Virus record (IMG/VR): IMGVR_UViG_3300028197_001237
Coordinates: 25,311 to 89,310 of that record
Strand: one strand, 5' to 3'
Origin: a virus
DNA: 64,000 bases
The position numbers were made by a program, and so were the translations under genes. The notes beneath the pieces are model-generated. The model did no database searches. It was not told where the DNA came from and worked only from the letters and a program-made list of their open reading frames with translations. Shown here piece by piece: positions 33,509-44,172 of the stretch; the stretch's first letter is position 1, and each line of letters starts with the position of its first letter.

Positions 33509-35068
33509 ATGGCTGCGATTATAACTGATCAACTTCGTATTTTGAATGCAAGGAACTTTGTGTCGGGCGTTCAATCTTCCACAAATTCTTATTATGCTTT
33601 TATTGGTTTACCTAATGCTACGGAATATCAGTCTAATTGGGATACTAATCCGCCATCTCCCAAAGATAGTCTTAATGACTCTAATGACTATTGGGATACA
33701 ATGTTGGCTCTGAAGAAGATTAATGCTTCTGATATTAGTCAAGTTGTTAGGAAAAATGTCTGGGCATCTGGTATAACCTATGACATGTGGAGAAATGACA
33801 TCAGTAGGGACAACCCATCCCTACCATCAGGTGCTTTTGATATATATTCGGCAAACTACTATGTAATGAACTCTGACTATAGAGTTTATGTATGTCTTTA
33901 TAATAATGCAAGTGTTGAAAATAACTTCCAAGGTGGTCCGTCTATTGATGAACCTGGATTTACTGATTTGGAACCAAGATCAGCTGGTTCAAGTGGTGAT
34001 GGTTACATCTGGAAGTACCTTTATACGGTAAAACCAAGTCAAGCAATCAAATTTGACTCCACTGACTACATCCCAGTTCCATCAAACTGGTATGACCCTA
34101 GTTCCGATGATGCTGTAATAAGACAAAACGCTTCTACAAGTGGTCAATTAAAGATTGTAACTGTTAGAAATCGTGGTGTTGGTCTTGGTACTGCTAATGT
34201 TACTTATACAAGGGTACCTATTGATGGTGATGGTGTAGGTGGAGAAGCTACAGTTGTCATCAATAACGACTCAAAGGTTGAATCTGTAACCGTATCAAGT
34301 GGTGGGGAAGGATATACCTTCGGAACTGTTAATCTTAAATCTGGTGGAGTTCCATCTGGGTCAACAAAACCAATATTTAATGTCATTATCCCACCAAATG
34401 GTGGTCATGGTTATGATGTTTATAGAGAACTTGGAGCATATAACGTTCTTTCATATGCTAGATTTGAAAATGATACTGAAAATCCAGATTTTATCACTGG
34501 TAACCAGTTTGCAAGAGTTGGGATGATTGAAAACCCATTGGCTTTCAATTCTTCAACAAATTTGAATCTTGATAAAGCAAGTGCGGCTTATGCTTTAAGA
34601 TTGAGTGGAATTGGATACAGTTCAGCAACATTTACACCAGATGATTATGTTACTCAAACCGTTGGTTTGGGTCACACAGCTGTTGGTAGAGTCGTCTCTT
34701 ACGATCAAACCACTGGTGTTCTCAAACTTTGGCAAGACAGAACAAACTCTGGATTCAATAGTGATGGAACTTTAAACTCGAATTCAATTTATGGATTCGA
34801 GGCATATAGATTCACTTCTAGTGTTTTGTCTGGCGGATCACTTGTAATTAATGGTGGGTCAGTCAATCTTGGAATTGATACAGTATTTACGGGTGTAAGT
34901 ACTGTAATAAATAATAGGACATATTACCTGGGTCAAAGTTTTACTTCTGGTGTTGCACAACCAGAAGTAGAAAAATATTCTGGAAATACTATCTTTGTTG
35001 ACAATAGACCCTCTATTATAAGGTCGTCATCCCAGAAAGAAGACGTAAAGATCATCTTGCAATTCTAA
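33509..35068 (+). CDS. gp8: Baseplate wedge protein gp8
   Basis: 519 residues against 334 in T4. The N-terminal half carries family features (SYYAFIGLPN, PPSPKDSLNDSNDYWDTMLALK, GDGYIWKYLYTVKP, DYIPVP) that parallel T4 gp8 (PPYPTDS, GDGYVWEYLFEIP, EYIVVP). A GEGY repeat (~264) and a longer C-terminal half are extra. gp8 dimers bridge gp10, gp7 and gp6 in each wedge. Followed closely by the DUF4815-type gene. Confidence 0.88.
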   Translation: MAAIITDQLRILNARNFVSGVQSSTNSYYAFIGLPNATEYQSNWDTNPPSPKDSLNDSNDYWDTMLALKKINASDISQVVRKNVWASGITYDMWRNDISRDNPSLPSGAFDIYSANYYVMNSDYRVYVCLYNNASVENNFQGGPSIDEPGFTDLEPRSAGSSGDGYIWKYLYTVKPSQAIKFDSTDYIPVPSNWYDPSSDDAVIRQNASTSGQLKIVTVRNRGVGLGTANVTYTRVPIDGDGVGGEATVVINNDSKVESVTVSSGGEGYTFGTVNLKSGGVPSGSTKPIFNVIIPPNGGHGYDVYRELGAYNVLSYARFENDTENPDFITGNQFARVGMIENPLAFNSSTNLNLDKASAAYALRLSGIGYSSATFTPDDYVTQTVGLGHTAVGRVVSYDQTTGVLKLWQDRTNSGFNSDGTLNSNSIYGFEAYRFTSSVLSGGSLVINGGSVNLGIDTVFTGVSTVINNRTYYLGQSFTSGVAQPEVEKYSGNTIFVDNRPSIIRSSSQKEDVKIILQF

Positions 35069-35077
35069 TAAGAAATC

Positions 35078-38000
35078 ATGCCACAGGAAACTAACCTCAA
35101 CGTTGCTCCTTATTTTGACGACTTTGATCCGCAGAGTAACTACTACAAAGTTCTCTTCAAGCCAGCATACCCAATTCAGGCTAGAGAGTTAAATAATCTA
35201 CAATCCATTCTTCAAAATCAAATTGAAGATATGGGTACTCATTTCTTCAAAGAAGGAGCTAAGGTTATTCCTGGGCAGTTGACATATCTGCCTAATTTTT
35301 ATGCAGTTCAGATTGAATCTGATTTTTTGGGCATTCCTGTATCTCTTTACCTCGATCAACTCGTTGGTAAGAAGATTACTGGTGCAGATTCTGGTGTAAC
35401 TGCTGAAGTTGTCACATATATCACTGACCAAGAGTCAAATACTGGTAATTTTACCCTTTATGTTGACTATCACGATTCAAGTAGTACAGACAATTCAACT
35501 AGAAGTTTCTTTGACAACGAAAATCTGATCACAACTGATAATATAACTTTTGAGACCACATTTATTGCTGCCGGAGAGGGTCTTGCGAGAACTTTAACAG
35601 AAAATGCTAACTCTGTTGGTTCTGCATTTGCTCTGGGTGAGGGTGTTTACTTCCTAAGAGGATGTTTTGTTGATGTTCAAGATCAAATCCTAATTTTAGA
35701 TCAGTATACCAACAAACCATCATATAGAATTGGTCTGGTCATTACTGAAAATTTGATTTCTTCGGATATTGACCCATCTCTAAACGATAACGCTAAGAAT
35801 TTTACTAATTACACCGCTCCTGGGGCTGATAGACTAGAAATTAAAGCTGTTTTGGGTAAAAAAGACAGATTTGATTACAATGATCAGAATTTTGTTCAAT
35901 TGGCAGAGGTTAATAATGGTATTTTAAGAGAAATTAATACCTCAACTGATTACAATATGCTTGGAGAGGAATTAGCCAAGAGAACTTTTGATGAATCTGG
36001 TCATTATTATGTAAAACAGTTTGTAACCACTGTTAAAGAGAGTTTGAATAATGGAATTGGTAATAGAGGAATCTATAATCCCAATCAAACTACTTCTAGT
36101 GGCCAAAAACCATCTGAAGACCTTATGGTCTATAAAATTAGTCCTGGTAAGGCTTATGTTAAAGGATATCCCATCGATATTGTTGGTCCAACCTTCCTAG
36201 ATGTCCCAAAAGCAAGAACAACAAAGAATCTGAAAAATCAGTCGGTCAATTTTGGGTTTGGACCGTCATTTTCCGTAAATAATGTTACTGGATCACCATT
36301 TATAGGTTTCAATAATACTAATTTCCTGAGTTTGAGGAGTAATAGAGTTGGATCTGCCACAACTGATTCAGCTGGTAAGGAAATCGGTGTTGCTAGAGTT
36401 TATGACTTCGCTCTGGAGAGTGGATCATATGAAATCTCTCAAAAATCACTAAATCAGTGGGATTTGTCACTTTTTGACATTCAAACATATAATGACTTCG
36501 AAGTCAATGAGAATGTCACACTCACTATCCCTTGTTTTATTGAAGGTGAGTCTAGTGGAGCTACAGGTTATCTCAGATACCCCGTATCAGTTGGAACTGG
36601 ATTCACAGCCTATAATATCAATGGTAATTTTTCTCTTGGTGAAAGATTGAAGTTTAATGGTGAAGATTTCGGTCAAAGAACAGTTATTGACTCTAAGAAA
36701 TTTGAAACATCTGATGTTCAGTCAGTTTATGGTATTGTTGGATCTGCTGGAACATTTACAGCTGATTTGATACCTCAGACAGCTGGTGTAATTGGTATTG
36801 CTTCAATTTCTACTGGTCATTATGATGGAAGTCCTCTAGGTATTGCAACAATTAGTGGTCCAGGTGGTCCTTTCCCTGGAATTGTAACAACTGGAAATTT
36901 GATCAAATATTCTAATTCTGGTCTCAACGTACAGTCATTTGGTAGAGTTACTAATGTTTCCACCAATTCTTTTGAGATCGTTGGTGTTCAGACGGTCACA
37001 GGTTTTGTTGATGGTCGTCTTCCTTCTGAAGATCTGAGTGTAACTGATCTGGAGGTCATTGAGTCAAGAACTCAACTGCATTCAAAATCTAGTGGTAATA
37101 TTGCTGATAACAATTCCTTGTTCTCGGCACTTCCTAAAAAGTTTATCTCAAACGTAGATCTAACTGATTCCACATTGACTATCAGAAGACAGTTTGATGT
37201 GACCATAGCCGACAATTCAACTGGTGCTGTTAACTCTGATCCTGGTGAAGTATTCTTACCATATGATGAAGAAAGATATAGTTTGATTAGTGATGCCGGT
37301 CAAATACAAATTCTTTCTTCTGACAGATTTACATTTGCAGCTGGTAGTAATCAGATCACAATCAATGGTCTGGATAATGACGGACCAGCTAAACTCATCT
37401 GCACACTTCGTAAAACAAATGCTACACCTAAAGTTAAGATTAAGAAGATCTCCTCAAGTGTAGTTATTGATAAGTCCAGTAACAGTGGTTCTGGTATAGG
37501 TGCAACAACATTAGATGATGGTCTTACTTATGGTTCGTTCCCATATGGAACAAGAGTTCAAGATAGAAACATTTGTCTGAATGTTCCTGATGTTATTATT
37601 GTATATGGTATATTCCAAGGAGAAGGATCCAATAATCCAGTTGCACCATCAATGGTTTTGGGTTCAATGGATGGACCAACAAATACAACAAACGACTTGA
37701 TTGTTGGTGAAGAGGTTATTGGTTCTATCAGCGGAGCTAGAGCTCTTTATGTTGTTAGACTTACTGATACTAATATTGAGTTTATCTTTGAGAACCAAAC
37801 ACCATTTGAACCTGGAGAGGTTATAAACTTCCAGAATTCTGGTATAAGCGCTGTAGCTACAAAGGTCTCAATGGGAAGTAAAAATATTACTTCATCATTT
37901 GATTCTAAGTCTGGACAAAGAAAAACAATTTATGATTTTAGTAGAATTCAGAGAAGAGAGGGAGCTTCAATTCCAACCAATAAGATTAAAGTTTACTTCA

Positions 38001-41000
38001 TGAGTGCTGAGTACGATTCAGCAGATACTGGTGACATTACTATTTGCAACTCATACAACGGGTTTAATTATTCTACAGATATCGCAACGTTTGCTGGATT
38101 TAGACTTACTGATCTAATTGATGCAAGACCTAGAGTTTCACCATATACACCAACATCTAGTTCTAGATCACCATTTGAGTTCTTTGGTAGATCGTTTAAT
38201 GGTGGTCAACATAGTTCTAGAAATATTCTGGCTTCAGATGAATCTACAACTATTGGTTTTGATTATTATCTGGGAAGAATTGATAGAGTTTATCTTGATA
38301 AGGATGGTATTTTCCAAGTAAAACAGGGTTCTCCATCTGATAATCCTGTTTTACCTATGGGTATTACTGGATCGATGAACATTTCCAATTTGTATATCCC
38401 AGCATACACTCACAGTGTACAGAATGTAGAAACAGCATTTATTCAACATAAGAGATATCAAATGACTGATATCTCCAAGTTGGAACAGAGAATCAAGAAT
38501 CTTGAATATTATACTTCTTTGAATCAACTTGAGTCTACAACGATGAATCAATTCATCCCAGACGCCAATGGTTTGAATAGATTCAGATCTGGTATCTTTG
38601 TCGATAACTTCCGTGATATTCGGAATCAAGACCTCACTATTGGTGCTAAGAACTCTATTGATAGGTCTGAAGGTATTTTGAGACCCTCTCACTACACTAC
38701 CAATAAGACTCTCATGGTCGGTAACGACACTATGTCTGGAATTGGTACTGGCACAAACTCAAATGAAGACTCTAAATTTGCCAATATTCTGGGTGAGAAC
38801 ACCAAGAGAACAGGTCAGATAATCACTCTTGATTATTCAGAAGAGTCATGGTTAAAACAACCATTTGCTACTCGTTCTGAAAGTGTTACTCCTTTCCTTG
38901 TTCAGTTCTGGAATGGTACAATCTCATTTGAACCAAGTGTAGATGTTTGGATTGAGGTGAATGAACTTGATGTTAAGGATGTTCTTCAGGAAGGATCCTT
39001 CAGGGGTGTCGCTGAGGCTATGAGAGCTGAAGTTACGACAAATTCTGATGGTAAGAGATCTGGTATTTCTCCTGTTATCTGGAAAGCCTGGGAAACAACT
39101 GGAGTAAACGTTAGTGTAGATCTAAGTCAGAAGGCATCTAAAAGTAAGCCATATACTTCTGAAAGACAGGGCACTAGACACGAGTTTGGTACTGTGTTTG
39201 GTGTTGGTACCCGTGAGACCCACCCTGATGTTCCCTCCACTTTTAAAGTTACTGAAGAGCATGTTGATACTAATGTCACAACAGACCTCACAGTTGGTGT
39301 TCAACTCAACCAACAGAGAAGAGGTACTCAGACCAGTGTAACTGAACAAATTGATACTGAATCTCTCGGTGATAGAATTGTAAATCGTGAAGTCATTCAC
39401 TTCATGAGAGCTCGCAACATTCAGTTTACATCTAAGAGTCTGAAACCATTTACACAAATGTACTCATTCTTTGACAATGTAGATGTCAACAAGTATGTGA
39501 TGCCTAAATTGGTCGAAGTTACTATGACATCGGGTACATTCGTAGTTGGTGAGGCCATCGGTGGTTTGATGCCATCGTCACTCTCAGAACAATCTGTTGA
39601 CAGTACAAATACAGATTTTGAAGGTGAATCCCCAACAGCATCAATCGCAGCTATTGTAGCTAGAGTCGCTGACCCAACACATAAGTATGGTCCATATAAT
39701 AGACCATCTACCAAGTACGACAGAAATCCATATGATAGAGAAAACAGACTACCAACCTCATACACTGAGTCTACGACTATTCTGAACATTGATATATCAT
39801 CACTAGCTGATGAGACTAACCCAGAATATCAAGGGTATATCGCAAAGGGAATGGTTCTTCTTGGTGTCAATAGTGGAGCTAAAGCTACTGTTACTGACGT
39901 AAGATTGGTTAGTGATCGTCTCGGTACATTGATTGGTTCCTTTAGAGTTCCAGGAAACGAAGATTCGACATCTCCTAGATTTGAGACTGGTAACAATAGA
40001 TTCAGAATCACCTCAAGTTCAACTAATAGTAAGGTTGAAGGTCTGGTTTCTACTTCCGCTGAGGATAACTTCTATTCACAGGGTGATATAGATGATACAC
40101 AAGAAGTTACACTCTCATTGAGAAACGCTAGAGTTGAACATAATGATAATTTCGTTGAGACTAGAAATACAGTTCAAGGTTCAGGTTCTGATACTTCAAC
40201 AGTAACCACTGGAACTTCTTCCAGATTGACTGGTGAGTATAAAGATCCCCTTGCACAATCATTCATTGTTGATGATGAAACAGGTATCTTTGTAACATCT
40301 TTAGATCTATACTTCCAAGAAAAACCAACAGAGTTTTCAGAACCTGTTACTGTTCAAATTCGTGAAGTTGAACTGGGTACTCCTTCTCAGAAAATTATTC
40401 CATTCTCTGAAGTTCAGAAAACACCAGACGAAATTGAAGTTTCAAATGATTGTAGTATTGTAACTAAGTTCACTTTTGAATCTCCTGTATATCTGAATGG
40501 TCAGAGAGAATATGCTATCATCATTCTTTCCAATTCCACTGAGTATAGAGTTTGGATATCTAGACTTGGTGAGGTTGACGTTCAAACTCTTGGATCAGAG
40601 ACTGATCAGATTCTGGTTACGACTCAGAGACTTCTGGGTTCATTGTTCAAGTCACAGAATGCTTCTACTTGGACACCATCTCAATATGAAGACCTCACAT
40701 TTGAACTTCACAGAGCTGAGTTCCAACCAAATGGTAATATTCAACTCTTCAACCCATCACTGGATGACAATGATAGAATCATTCCCCATAACGGTGTTGT
40801 ATCGAGTTCTAGGACCATCAAAGTCGGATTTGGAACTACAACTACAGAATCTGATCTTAAACCAGGTAATCTGGTCACACAGAGAATTACTGGGGCTACA
40901 GGTAGATTTGTAGGATACGGTGGTTCTGCTTCACAGATGAATCTAAGTATCGTGAACGCTGGTATTGGATATACCCCAAGTTCTGGTACTCTCAAATATA

Positions 41001-42700
41001 CCGGTGTTGCTATGACATCACTCTCTGGTGACGGTATCAATGCCACAGCAGATTTGACAATCACTAATGGTGTGGCAGTCGGAGCTAGTATTAATTCTGG
41101 TGGTTTTGGATATCAGGTCGGTGATATCTTGGCACCATTAACAATTGGTACAGGTCTCGGTGATGGTATTAAGGTTTCTATCTCAACAATTCATGGCAAC
41201 AATGAACTAACACTCAATAATGTCCAAGGTGAATTTGGAACAACTGTTGGTCAAATTCTTGATTACACCAATTCCGCAGGTGTAACCACTATCTTTAACT
41301 ACGACGCAAATGCAAGTGGCATGGTTCCTGAGGCACCAATTCGTGTAGTGACTAATGGTGACCATCTCAGAATTGACCAGAGAAATCATGGAATGTATTC
41401 CAATACAAACGTCGTATCTCTGAAGGATATTAGTTCTAGCATTTCACATACAACTCTTACGACAGAGTACAAATCTGACTCTACAACATCCATCGCGATT
41501 GCAAATACATCGAACTTTGGTATATTTGAACATCTTGGAATTGGAATTACCAATCCTGGTTATATCTTGATGAATGATGAGATCATTAAGTATACTGGCA
41601 TGTCTGGTAATGAATTGACTGGTATTACTAGAGGTATTGATGATACAAACATCATTGATCATGGTGTTGATGAGATTGTTCAGAAATATGAGTTCCATGG
41701 CGTATCTCTGAGAAGAATTAATAAGGATCATCTGATGAACGCAGTCACAGAACCTAATGCATTCGATACTGACTTCTATAAAGTTAAGATCGATATGTCA
41801 CAGAATGGTCTAGACAGAACTGGTTCAATTTATCCTAAATTGTACTTCGACACTTCTGATTCTGGTGGTGGTAACAAAGCAATGGGTTCTTACAATATCC
41901 CATTCTCACAGGCAATTCCTAAGATTGAAACTATCACTCCAACCGGAACTAGTATTGATCCCTCAATGAGAACAATCTCGGCTACCAGTATCTCTGGTAA
42001 TGAAGGACCATTCGTTGATCAAGGATTTGAAAAGATCGCTCTTGGTCAGGTCAACTACTTTGATACTCAGAGAATGATGGCTTCGCCAACTAATGAAAAT
42101 CTGTTCCTTGATGATCTTCCTGGTAATAAGTCAATGTCTATTAGTCTTGATATGAGTTCCTCTGATAGTAGAATTTCACCAGCAGTTGATGTTGATCAAA
42201 TGTCTGTAGTTCTCATTTCAAACAGAGTAAATGAACCAGTATCTGATTACGCTAACGATCCTAGAGTTGACAGTGTTCTTACAGATCCTAATAAGTTTAT
42301 GTACGTGACAAAACCAGTCATTCTTGCAAACCCAGGAACTTCTATTCAAGTTTACCTTGACGCATTCTTGACTAAAGATTCTGACATCAGAGTATTCTTT
42401 GCTATCGATCAGGAAGGACCAGCTAAAGATGTAATCTTCACACCATTCCCTGGTTCCAACAACTTCGCATCCAATGGATCTGTTATCAACTTTAATAGTA
42501 GTAACGGAGCTCCCGATCAACCAATCACGAAGAGTGATTCATTGAATCAAGATCCTAGTATCAGCATGTATAGAGAGTACAAATTCTCCATAGATAATCT
42601 ACCAGCATTTGGTTCATTTAGAATTAAACTGATTGGTACATCAACCAATCAAGCAAGTCCACCAATGATTAGGAACTTTAGAACCCTTGGATTAGCATGA
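35078..42700 (+). CDS. Large baseplate/tail structural protein, DUF4815-type (2540 aa)
   Basis: The N-terminus (NVAPYFDDFDPQSNYYKVLF, FKPAYPIQARELNNLQSILQ) is the hallmark of the DUF4815 phage tail family, recalled from memory. The gene lies where T4 has 9, 10 and 11, so it may replace those wedge-pin proteins. A coiled segment (DISKLEQRIKNLEYYTSL, ~1130) may be a trimer core. Repeats of GIGY type (~1962) and a MNDE...RG module (~2161) occur further on. The C-terminus ends FRIKLIGTSTNQASP. Likely multimeric receptor-contacting or wedge-distal protein. Confidence 0.75.
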   Translation: MPQETNLNVAPYFDDFDPQSNYYKVLFKPAYPIQARELNNLQSILQNQIEDMGTHFFKEGAKVIPGQLTYLPNFYAVQIESDFLGIPVSLYLDQLVGKKITGADSGVTAEVVTYITDQESNTGNFTLYVDYHDSSSTDNSTRSFFDNENLITTDNITFETTFIAAGEGLARTLTENANSVGSAFALGEGVYFLRGCFVDVQDQILILDQYTNKPSYRIGLVITENLISSDIDPSLNDNAKNFTNYTAPGADRLEIKAVLGKKDRFDYNDQNFVQLAEVNNGILREINTSTDYNMLGEELAKRTFDESGHYYVKQFVTTVKESLNNGIGNRGIYNPNQTTSSGQKPSEDLMVYKISPGKAYVKGYPIDIVGPTFLDVPKARTTKNLKNQSVNFGFGPSFSVNNVTGSPFIGFNNTNFLSLRSNRVGSATTDSAGKEIGVARVYDFALESGSYEISQKSLNQWDLSLFDIQTYNDFEVNENVTLTIPCFIEGESSGATGYLRYPVSVGTGFTAYNINGNFSLGERLKFNGEDFGQRTVIDSKKFETSDVQSVYGIVGSAGTFTADLIPQTAGVIGIASISTGHYDGSPLGIATISGPGGPFPGIVTTGNLIKYSNSGLNVQSFGRVTNVSTNSFEIVGVQTVTGFVDGRLPSEDLSVTDLEVIESRTQLHSKSSGNIADNNSLFSALPKKFISNVDLTDSTLTIRRQFDVTIADNSTGAVNSDPGEVFLPYDEERYSLISDAGQIQILSSDRFTFAAGSNQITINGLDNDGPAKLICTLRKTNATPKVKIKKISSSVVIDKSSNSGSGIGATTLDDGLTYGSFPYGTRVQDRNICLNVPDVIIVYGIFQGEGSNNPVAPSMVLGSMDGPTNTTNDLIVGEEVIGSISGARALYVVRLTDTNIEFIFENQTPFEPGEVINFQNSGISAVATKVSMGSKNITSSFDSKSGQRKTIYDFSRIQRREGASIPTNKIKVYFMSAEYDSADTGDITICNSYNGFNYSTDIATFAGFRLTDLIDARPRVSPYTPTSSSRSPFEFFGRSFNGGQHSSRNILASDESTTIGFDYYLGRIDRVYLDKDGIFQVKQGSPSDNPVLPMGITGSMNISNLYIPAYTHSVQNVETAFIQHKRYQMTDISKLEQRIKNLEYYTSLNQLESTTMNQFIPDANGLNRFRSGIFVDNFRDIRNQDLTIGAKNSIDRSEGILRPSHYTTNKTLMVGNDTMSGIGTGTNSNEDSKFANILGENTKRTGQIITLDYSEESWLKQPFATRSESVTPFLVQFWNGTISFEPSVDVWIEVNELDVKDVLQEGSFRGVAEAMRAEVTTNSDGKRSGISPVIWKAWETTGVNVSVDLSQKASKSKPYTSERQGTRHEFGTVFGVGTRETHPDVPSTFKVTEEHVDTNVTTDLTVGVQLNQQRRGTQTSVTEQIDTESLGDRIVNREVIHFMRARNIQFTSKSLKPFTQMYSFFDNVDVNKYVMPKLVEVTMTSGTFVVGEAIGGLMPSSLSEQSVDSTNTDFEGESPTASIAAIVARVADPTHKYGPYNRPSTKYDRNPYDRENRLPTSYTESTTILNIDISSLADETNPEYQGYIAKGMVLLGVNSGAKATVTDVRLVSDRLGTLIGSFRVPGNEDSTSPRFETGNNRFRITSSSTNSKVEGLVSTSAEDNFYSQGDIDDTQEVTLSLRNARVEHNDNFVETRNTVQGSGSDTSTVTTGTSSRLTGEYKDPLAQSFIVDDETGIFVTSLDLYFQEKPTEFSEPVTVQIREVELGTPSQKIIPFSEVQKTPDEIEVSNDCSIVTKFTFESPVYLNGQREYAIIILSNSTEYRVWISRLGEVDVQTLGSETDQILVTTQRLLGSLFKSQNASTWTPSQYEDLTFELHRAEFQPNGNIQLFNPSLDDNDRIIPHNGVVSSSRTIKVGFGTTTTESDLKPGNLVTQRITGATGRFVGYGGSASQMNLSIVNAGIGYTPSSGTLKYTGVAMTSLSGDGINATADLTITNGVAVGASINSGGFGYQVGDILAPLTIGTGLGDGIKVSISTIHGNNELTLNNVQGEFGTTVGQILDYTNSAGVTTIFNYDANASGMVPEAPIRVVTNGDHLRIDQRNHGMYSNTNVVSLKDISSSISHTTLTTEYKSDSTTSIAIANTSNFGIFEHLGIGITNPGYILMNDEIIKYTGMSGNELTGITRGIDDTNIIDHGVDEIVQKYEFHGVSLRRINKDHLMNAVTEPNAFDTDFYKVKIDMSQNGLDRTGSIYPKLYFDTSDSGGGNKAMGSYNIPFSQAIPKIETITPTGTSIDPSMRTISATSISGNEGPFVDQGFEKIALGQVNYFDTQRMMASPTNENLFLDDLPGNKSMSISLDMSSSDSRISPAVDVDQMSVVLISNRVNEPVSDYANDPRVDSVLTDPNKFMYVTKPVILANPGTSIQVYLDAFLTKDSDIRVFFAIDQEGPAKDVIFTPFPGSNNFASNGSVINFNSSNGAPDQPITKSDSLNQDPSISMYREYKFSIDNLPAFGSFRIKLIGTSTNQASPPMIRNFRTLGLA

Positions 42701-42900
42701 CACATATTCCAGTTGAAGGCCATCCAGGTCTATATCGTGATTCTGAAACAGGAGCTGTTATCAATAACAACTCTGATGACTACAAAATCTATATGATCAA
42801 TCGAAAGAAACTCCTCTCCGAAAAGGAGAGGATTGATAAACTTGAATTAGACATTGGTGATATCAAACGTATGTTACAAGTATTAACTAATGGCAAATAA
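42697..42900 (+). CDS. Small coiled-coil protein (67 aa)
   Basis: MTHIPVEGHPGLYRDSETGA, then a heptad region (KKLLSEKERIDKLELDIGDI). The start overlaps the upstream TGA (ATGA) and its end overlaps the next gene. From memory, a regular cyanophage neighbour of gene 13; perhaps a small structural or assembly factor. Confidence 0.7.
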   Translation: MTHIPVEGHPGLYRDSETGAVINNNSDDYKIYMINRKKLLSEKERIDKLELDIGDIKRMLQVLTNGK

Positions 42901-43279
42901 TACAATTACTTTTAACCCTGACTCTAATGCTTCAGCGTATGGAGTCAATTTGGTTATCAATACTAGGTCTGATTTTAGTTCAACTTTCAAAGTTGTTAAT
43001 CAGGACAAATCTAACTTTAACTTTACTAGTTGGACAGCCTCATCTCAGATGGCTAAGTCTGTATCCATAGGATCTAGTATGTCTCCTGCTGGTACATTTG
43101 TTGTTGGATTTACTAGTTCGATTAATGGTGAATTTGAGATCTCTATGAATAAAACTAATACTGATAAATTAAAACCAGGTAGATACGTTTGGGATATTCT
43201 TGTAGGTTCTGGAACGACCGTGTATAGATTAGCTGAGGGTAATGTCACTGTGGTGTCAGGGATCTCAGCAGCTATCTAA
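42890..43279 (+). CDS. Putative virion-associated protein, Ig-like (129 aa)
   Basis: MANNTITFNPDSNASAYGVN... with alternating beta pattern throughout (FEISMNKTNTDKLKPGRYVW, VYRLAEGNVTVVSG), consistent with an immunoglobulin-like or BppU-like beta sandwich. Overlaps the upstream gene by 11 bp. The position, between tail and neck genes, suggests a virion protein (T4 has wac here), but no similarity to wac is visible. Confidence 0.6.
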   Translation: MANNTITFNPDSNASAYGVNLVINTRSDFSSTFKVVNQDKSNFNFTSWTASSQMAKSVSIGSSMSPAGTFVVGFTSSINGEFEISMNKTNTDKLKPGRYVWDILVGSGTTVYRLAEGNVTVVSGISAAI

Positions 43280-43282
43280 ATA
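43275..43282 (+). promoter_or_regulatory. Late promoter octamer TCTAAATA
   Basis: Overlaps the previous stop; 22 nt before gene 13. Confidence 0.65.
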
Positions 43283-43303
43283 GTAAAAAGTTATAGTATA
43301 TAA

Positions 43304-44167
43304 ATGGCGAAGCCCTCCTCTAGACAAGAATTGATAGACTACTGTCTGAGACAGTTGGGTGCTCCTGTAGTTGAAATTAATGTTGCCGAAGAGCAGGTCC
43401 ACGACCTATTGGACGATGCAATTCAATTATTTCAAGAAAGACATTTTGATGGGGTAATTCAAACTTACCTGAAATATGAGATAACTCAAGATGATTTAGA
43501 TAGAGCTAAAGCTGTACCAACCGGTGCTCCTAGTGGAAGGGGTAATGTCGGTATGGCTGTGACAACAGCTTCTGCTAATATGGCGGGAACACCAACGACA
43601 TTTACATATCAAGAGAATAGCAATTATATTCAAATACCTAATGATGTTATTGGTATCAATAAAGTGTACCAATGGGATGCCTTAATGGGTCTGGATACCA
43701 AGAACATGTTCAGTTTGAAGTATCAGATGTTTCTGAATGATGTTCACTACTGGGGAACACAGGATATCCTATCCTACTCAATGTCAATGTCCTATCTTGA
43801 GACATTGAATTTCCTATTGAATACTCATAAACAGATTAGATTTAATCAAAGACAAAATAGAATGTATCTGGATGTTGCTTATAATGATCTGAATGTTGGT
43901 GATTATCTGGTTATTGATTGTTGGAAAGCATTGAATCCAGCTGAAGCTACTGATGTCTTTAATGATGTATTTCTGAAAAAGTATCTAACATCTCTGATTA
44001 AGAAACAGTGGGGTCAGAACTTGATTAAGTTCCAAGGTGTCAAACTACCTGGTGGCATTGAGTTCAATGGGAGACAGATCTATGATGATGCTCAATCTGA
44101 ACTTGACAGGATCGAAGACAAGATGATGTCTACATATGAAATTCCACCTCTTGATCTTATCGGGTAA
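43304..44167 (+). CDS. gp13: Neck protein gp13
   Basis: 287 residues (T4 309). RQELIDYCLRQLGAPVVEIN and VEDLLDDAIQ-type helices followed by FQERHFDGV are signature features of T4-like gp13. gp13 forms the head-completion ring below the portal. Gene 14 follows 5 bp downstream. Confidence 0.92.
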   Translation: MAKPSSRQELIDYCLRQLGAPVVEINVAEEQVHDLLDDAIQLFQERHFDGVIQTYLKYEITQDDLDRAKAVPTGAPSGRGNVGMAVTTASANMAGTPTTFTYQENSNYIQIPNDVIGINKVYQWDALMGLDTKNMFSLKYQMFLNDVHYWGTQDILSYSMSMSYLETLNFLLNTHKQIRFNQRQNRMYLDVAYNDLNVGDYLVIDCWKALNPAEATDVFNDVFLKKYLTSLIKKQWGQNLIKFQGVKLPGGIEFNGRQIYDDAQSELDRIEDKMMSTYEIPPLDLIG

Positions 44168-44172
44168 GATTA

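Noticed and set aside
42890-43279. Whisker protein wac
   Set aside because: The position fits, but the protein is short and beta-rich with no coiled coil or foldon-like C-terminus.
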